Virus record (IMG/VR): IMGVR_UViG_3300042154_000247
Location: 1 to 24,748 of that record
Length of the DNA: 24,748 nucleotides
Origin: a virus
Direction: 5' to 3' (one strand)
The position numbers and the translations under genes are program-made. Numbering within the stretch: the first letter of the stretch is position 1; each line of letters opens with the position of its first letter. Of the stretch, positions 21,326-24,748 are shown in pieces. The notes under the pieces are model-generated. The model did no database searches. It saw nothing but the letters and a program-made list of their open reading frames with translations, and had not been told where the DNA came from.

Positions 21326-23779
21326 ATGCCTTTGCAAACTGCGACAAACCCCACCACGGGCGAACGTGTTGCTTTGGTCGGTGACCAATGGCAACCCATT
21401 TCACAATCGGCCACCAACAAGCAGGGCGTAAAGGCTTATCTTGTCGGTGACAAGTGGCTGACTGACGACGGTGCATCGCCTGCCGCCGCGCCTGCTGAAA
21501 GCGGTATACCAGCAGCCCGTGGCGGTCCATCTCCATACGCTGCCGCACCATCAAACCCGATACTCAAGGCGCTGTACTCACCTGTGGTGGGTGCATATCG
21601 TGGGTTGCAGGACATTACCGATGTGGGCATGATTGCAGCCACTGAGGCTTTGGGTATAAAAGGCGCTCGGGAAGAGTCAGCCCGTCAAAAAGCACAATTT
21701 GAACAGCAATACGGTGGTATAGCTGGTGCTGAAGTTGGCCGGGTTGGCGGTCAAATTGTTGGCACATTGCCTGTGGGCGGCGCAATTGCAGCTCCGGTCA
21801 AAGCTGCTGCCAAACTCGCGCCTTCGCTGGCACGCTTTCTGACACCACTGGCTACATCAATTGAGAGCGCTGGGTTTCAGACAGGTTTGAAGCCAGGAAT
21901 CGCAGCGTTGCCTGCCCGTGTTGCGGGTGGTGCAATTACTGGCGGCGTATCCGCTGGTTTGGTCAATCCTGAAGATGCTGCGACAGGTGCAGCAATCGGT
22001 GCAGCAGTTCCTACTGTGGTTGCGCCTATCGTGACCGGTGGTGCAAAGTTTGTTCGCAGACTCGCAGACTTGAAGTCGGCAACATACCTGGATGCTGTTG
22101 AGGGCAAAGGTCAAGATATTGTCAATGCCTTGCGTGACAAGGGAGCCACAATTGTCCCTGGGTCTGCGCCAACTGCTGGTGAGGTTGCATCGACGGCAGG
22201 CAGTGCCAAATTTTCCGCATTCCAAAAGGAAATGTCTCAACTGCCCGGTGTTTCCAGCGAATATGCTGGTGCAGCAGCGCAGTCAAATCAAGCTCGACTG
22301 GCTCAAGAGGCACGGGTGCAGCAGCGTTTCCAAGATGCTGCCTCAAAAGTTCAAGCAAAAATTGACCGTGGTTTGGTCGATGTCAGCCCGTCGGAAGTGG
22401 GCAATACGCTCACCGCTGCCGCAAAAGCCGAGCAACAAGCTGTCAAAACCAATGTGGTTCAGCCCGCATATAAGGCTGCGTTTGATGCTGCTGGCGATGC
22501 CAAGATCGACATTTCCAATGTTGTGTCTGAAGCCGAGCGCATTCTGGACCGTAAGCTGTCATCGTTTGCCACAGAAACCGCACCTGACACGGTTCGCAAA
22601 CTTCGCAGTTTTGCACCCGCTGTACCAGAAGCAGAAGTTGCAACCATTGGAAAAGCCGGGTTCAAAGCAGCCAAGCCGCCTGCGCCACCAGCAGTGCCGC
22701 CACAGGCCACGCTTCAGCAACTGGACGATGTGCGTAAGGCAATCAATGCTGACATTGCCGCTGCCTCGACCAGCAACGCACCTATGGCTGCGACAACGCT
22801 GAAAAATTTGCGCGAGTTGCACACTGCAATTGATGATGCCATCGGCAAAAGCACCACTTTGGCAGATGATGCCAAGGGCTTGTATGCAGATGCCGTGCTT
22901 AAATATCGCACAGAGTATGCCCCTCGGTTTAAAGAAGGCATCAACGCCAACTTGTTCAAGCGCACAAGCCTGGGCGAAGGCCGAATTCGCCCTGAAGATG
23001 TCATCAACCGTTACTTCACACCCAACGGTGAGTCTGAGGCGCGTCAATTCACTCAGTTGTTTGGCAATAACCCAGATGCCTTAAAAGTTGCTCGAGCTGG
23101 CATTGAAGATGTGTACCGTAAAAAAGTTGTGGAAGGTGGGATGTCGCATTCCAACTTCCTCAAAGACTATGGCCGCACAATTGACATCTACGACAACGCA
23201 GGTTTGAATTTGCGTCAGCGATTTGATGTGCTGAACAAGGATGCCGACAGGCTTGCAAAAATTGAAGCTATGGCAAAAGCCAGCGGCAACAAGTTGTCAC
23301 CCCCTCTACCCCCAGGGTCAAATGCCTTGGCTGTAGAAAGACGAATTGGTGAACTGACTCAAGGTTTGGACAATCGTCAACTGACTGCGATCAATTCGGT
23401 TCGTGATGATTTGGCCCGCGAGGCTGAGTACCAGCGCTTGGCTGCTGCCGGTAGCAAGGGCGGTGTGGCGTTTGAAGGCGCAGCCAAAGCAGGTAAAGAA
23501 ACTGGTTTGGCCCCTGCACCATCAATTCTCAGCATGCCGATTACAATCTACAACGCTGTGGTGAAAAAGCTACTTGGCATTGTTGATGACAAATTGGCAA
23601 TGGAGTTGGCCCGCGAGATGTTGAATCCTGCGGTAACTGCTGAATCAATCCAAAAAGCACTGCGTCGGCAGAGTGAGCAAGCAGTGACAAATCAGTTGAC
23701 ACAACGGTTTGCCACTCGAGCTGCACCCGGTTTGGCACAAATGCCTGCTCAAGAAAATCAAAACGCGCTTGTCAAGTAA
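21326..23779 (+). CDS. Large putative internal virion/ejection protein (gp16-position, 817 aa)
   Basis: The 817-aa protein starts with two similar short motifs ('GERVALVGDQWQPI' and 'VKAYLVGDKWLTDD'), probably a small N-terminal repeat. Residues ~130-245 are Gly/Ala/Val-rich with several weakly hydrophobic spans ('VGGQIVGTLPVGGAIAAPVK', 'AATGAAIGAAVPTVVAPIVT') that could insert into membrane. The rest is long helical. Last in the gp7-gp20-gp16 order, it fits the P22 gp16 role of helping DNA cross the inner membrane; no peptidoglycan-cleaving motif is evident. An AAGGA site precedes the ATG. Confidence 0.65.
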   Translation: MPLQTATNPTTGERVALVGDQWQPISQSATNKQGVKAYLVGDKWLTDDGASPAAAPAESGIPAARGGPSPYAAAPSNPILKALYSPVVGAYRGLQDITDVGMIAATEALGIKGAREESARQKAQFEQQYGGIAGAEVGRVGGQIVGTLPVGGAIAAPVKAAAKLAPSLARFLTPLATSIESAGFQTGLKPGIAALPARVAGGAITGGVSAGLVNPEDAATGAAIGAAVPTVVAPIVTGGAKFVRRLADLKSATYLDAVEGKGQDIVNALRDKGATIVPGSAPTAGEVASTAGSAKFSAFQKEMSQLPGVSSEYAGAAAQSNQARLAQEARVQQRFQDAASKVQAKIDRGLVDVSPSEVGNTLTAAAKAEQQAVKTNVVQPAYKAAFDAAGDAKIDISNVVSEAERILDRKLSSFATETAPDTVRKLRSFAPAVPEAEVATIGKAGFKAAKPPAPPAVPPQATLQQLDDVRKAINADIAAASTSNAPMAATTLKNLRELHTAIDDAIGKSTTLADDAKGLYADAVLKYRTEYAPRFKEGINANLFKRTSLGEGRIRPEDVINRYFTPNGESEARQFTQLFGNNPDALKVARAGIEDVYRKKVVEGGMSHSNFLKDYGRTIDIYDNAGLNLRQRFDVLNKDADRLAKIEAMAKASGNKLSPPLPPGSNALAVERRIGELTQGLDNRQLTAINSVRDDLAREAEYQRLAAAGSKGGVAFEGAAKAGKETGLAPAPSILSMPITIYNAVVKKLLGIVDDKLAMELAREMLNPAVTAESIQKALRRQSEQAVTNQLTQRFATRAAPGLAQMPAQENQNALVK

Positions 23780-23796
23780 GCTAATATAGTTAAAAT
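23769..23796 (+). promoter_or_regulatory. Candidate promoter for the lysis genes
   Basis: TTGTCA (23769-23774) and TAAAAT (23791-23796) are each 5/6 matches to -35 and -10, with a 16-nt spacer. They overlap the end of the 817-aa gene and fall in the largest AT-rich gap near the right end, just before the lysis genes. Confidence 0.45.
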
Positions 23797-23812
23797 ACGA
23801 GTAGTTTAAATC

Positions 23813-24058
23813 ATGGACCCGACTAACATGGCGAACGAAATTGATCCTGTGAAATATGGCGTTCTGTGGGAGCGCGTACAGAACTACGAACGCCGATTTG
23901 ACGACATGAGCGCCAAGATCGACAAGATGGAAAACTCTGTCGAGAAGCTGGTGGCCCTTGCCAACCAAGGCCGGGGAGGCTTTTGGGCCGGTATGGCCTT
24001 TGTGTCGTTCATCTCCAGCGGCGTGGGCTTCGCGCTCAGTTGGGTCAAGGGTCATTGA
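23813..24058 (+). CDS. Coiled-coil plus single membrane span protein, holin-like
   Basis: The 81-aa product has an N-terminal helical region with a heptad-like 'ERRFDDMSAKIDKMENSVEK', a Gly-rich turn, and one C-terminal membrane span 'FWAGMAFVSFISSGVGFALS' ending in WVKGH. This coiled-coil/tail-anchor layout is seen in XhlA-type and other holin-associated proteins. Its stop overlaps the endolysin start as TGATG, supporting a lysis role. No clear ribosome site is visible before the ATG. Confidence 0.6.
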   Translation: MDPTNMANEIDPVKYGVLWERVQNYERRFDDMSAKIDKMENSVEKLVALANQGRGGFWAGMAFVSFISSGVGFALSWVKGH

Positions 24059-24438
24059 TGTACAGTCTTGGCCCCCGGTCACTGATGCGCCTCAAGGGCG
24101 TCCACCCGGATCTGGTCAAGGTTGTCCAACAAGCCATCAAGCTGTCCACCGTGGATTTCACCGTGCTGGAAGGCTTGCGTGATGTGCTGCGCCAAAAGAA
24201 GCTGGTTGCTGCCGGTGCCAGTCAGACTCTGAACTCGCGCCACCTGACAGGCCACGCCGTCGATCTGGGTGCTTGGGTTGATGCCCAGGTTGACTGGTCT
24301 TGGCCCCTGTACGCACAGATCAATGCTGCAATGCAGCAAGCAGCTAAGATTCAGAACGTGCCCGTCATCTGGGGCGGAGGCTGGAGAACTTTCAAAGATG
24401 GCCCACACTTCGAGCTTGACCGAAAGGCATACCCATGA
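24058..24438 (+). CDS. Endolysin, M15-family L,D/D,D-carboxypeptidase-like peptidase
   Basis: I place the start at ATG 24058, giving 126 aa, the usual size for this family (for example the phage T5 lysin). The zinc site is complete: S60-R-H62-L-T-G-H66-A-V-D69 supplies H62 and D69, and D114-G-P-H117 supplies the catalytic Asp and third His ligand. It should cleave the peptide cross-links or stems of peptidoglycan at lysis. No signal peptide is present, so it needs a holin. It overlaps the preceding membrane protein and the following gene (ATGA). Confidence 0.9.
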   Translation: MYSLGPRSLMRLKGVHPDLVKVVQQAIKLSTVDFTVLEGLRDVLRQKKLVAAGASQTLNSRHLTGHAVDLGAWVDAQVDWSWPLYAQINAAMQQAAKIQNVPVIWGGGWRTFKDGPHFELDRKAYP

Positions 24439-24680
24439 TCCCCAAAGACAAACAGATGCATATCCTGATGGGCATCGGCGCTTGTGTTGTGCTGGCCGTT
24501 GTGCATCATGTGACGCTCGGTCTTGGCCTGCTGATCGGATGTGCTGCCCTTGGTATCTTCTACGAAATCCAGCAGTGGTATCGCAAAGAAGGCCAGCCTG
24601 ACGCGCTGGACGCCCTTGCCACTGCCTCACCCGGCATCGTTGCGTACATCGTTCTGGAGGCTATCAAATGGACCCGCTAA
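24435..24680 (+). CDS. Small membrane protein of the lysis cluster (81 aa)
   Basis: After MIPKDKQMH comes a hydrophobic span 'ILMGIGACVVLAVV', a second 'LGLGLLIGCAALGIFYEI' and a possible third near the C-terminus ('GIVAYIVLEAIKW'). The motif 'FYEIQQW...DALDALAT' with Gly before it matches small phage/prophage membrane proteins of unknown function often next to endolysins. A holin or spanin partner is possible. It overlaps the endolysin stop as ATGA and the next gene by 13 nt. Confidence 0.65.
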   Translation: MIPKDKQMHILMGIGACVVLAVVHHVTLGLGLLIGCAALGIFYEIQQWYRKEGQPDALDALATASPGIVAYIVLEAIKWTR

Positions 24681-24748
24681 CCATCCTCGCAGCCCTTGGC
24701 CCACTGGCTGTTGATCTGGGCAAATCCCTGATCGGGCGCTTCATTCAG
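24668..24748 (+). CDS. Partial probable holin (N-terminus)
   Basis: ATG at 24668 with a strong GGAGG site (24655-24659) opens a frame that runs off the window end. The 27 visible residues begin MDPLTILAALGPLAVDLGKS and continue LIGRFIQ. This start resembles three-span phage/GTA holins. It overlaps the previous gene by 13 nt. The rest of the protein is needed to confirm the family. Confidence 0.6.
   Translation, partial: MDPLTILAALGPLAVDLGKSLIGRFIQ

Overview
The window is one end of the structural region of a tailed bacteriophage of the P22/Sf6 podovirus type. On the + strand it runs: small terminase, large terminase, P22-like portal (730 aa), scaffold, P22-like coat protein, gp4-like and gp10-like head-completion/tail proteins, a gp7-like DNA ejection protein, two further large ejection-type proteins, an M15 peptidase endolysin and small membrane proteins. 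No contractile or long-tail genes (tape measure, sheath, baseplate) are present, which fits a short-tailed virion. No integrase, repressor gene, tRNA, CRISPR array or insertion sequence was seen. The base composition and CAG/CTG/GCC-rich codon use suggest a proteobacterial host, perhaps a freshwater Burkholderiales, but that is only an impression.

Layout. (1) 1-2307, minus strand: nine small, tightly packed genes, several joined by ATGA stop/start overlaps and running off the left edge. Only the 218-aa Gp88-family protein is recognisable. (2) 2308-2985: a ~680-bp divergent control region with no convincing gene. It holds at least nine copies of a 15-nt interrupted palindrome (consensus TGACCCAryGGGTCA), six of them in a ladder of about 18-bp pitch. 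One copy lies inside the candidate leftward promoter. The region also has a second palindromic word (CACCTGGTG), a + strand hairpin/T-tract, a GC-rich direct repeat and an AT-rich tract beside the small terminase gene. (3) 2986-7708: packaging and portal module, with a 23-aa membrane peptide wedged between the terminase subunits, a 49-aa basic protein and a GroES-like co-chaperonin. (4) 7705-11909: a DUF5856/Dps-like protein, then small beta-rich structural proteins and an adsorption set (P22-tailspike-like anchor protein, fibre protein, beta-helix tailspike). This set sits between portal and scaffold, unlike the P22 order. (5) 11916-15511: a sigma70-like promoter, scaffold, an HNH endonuclease gene with its own -10/hairpin, the coat protein and small capsid-associated genes separated by three near-identical GGGGC-TTCG-GCCCC hairpins. 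(6) 15513-23779: tail completion, a cupin-fold protein and the DNA ejection proteins. (7) 23769-24748: a candidate promoter and lysis genes (coiled-coil/membrane protein, M15 endolysin, membrane protein, start of a probable holin cut by the window end).

How it fits together. Terminase and portal package DNA into a procapsid built from coat and scaffold. The GroES-like protein may adapt the host chaperonin to the coat protein. The gp4/gp10-like proteins close the portal, the anchor and tailspike mediate adsorption, the gp7-like and two larger proteins are ejected with the DNA, and the lysis genes release virions. The most unusual element is the repeated-palindrome control region between the two divergent gene sets. 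Its three reasonable readings are multi-site repressor operators, origin iterons, or a terminase recognition site.
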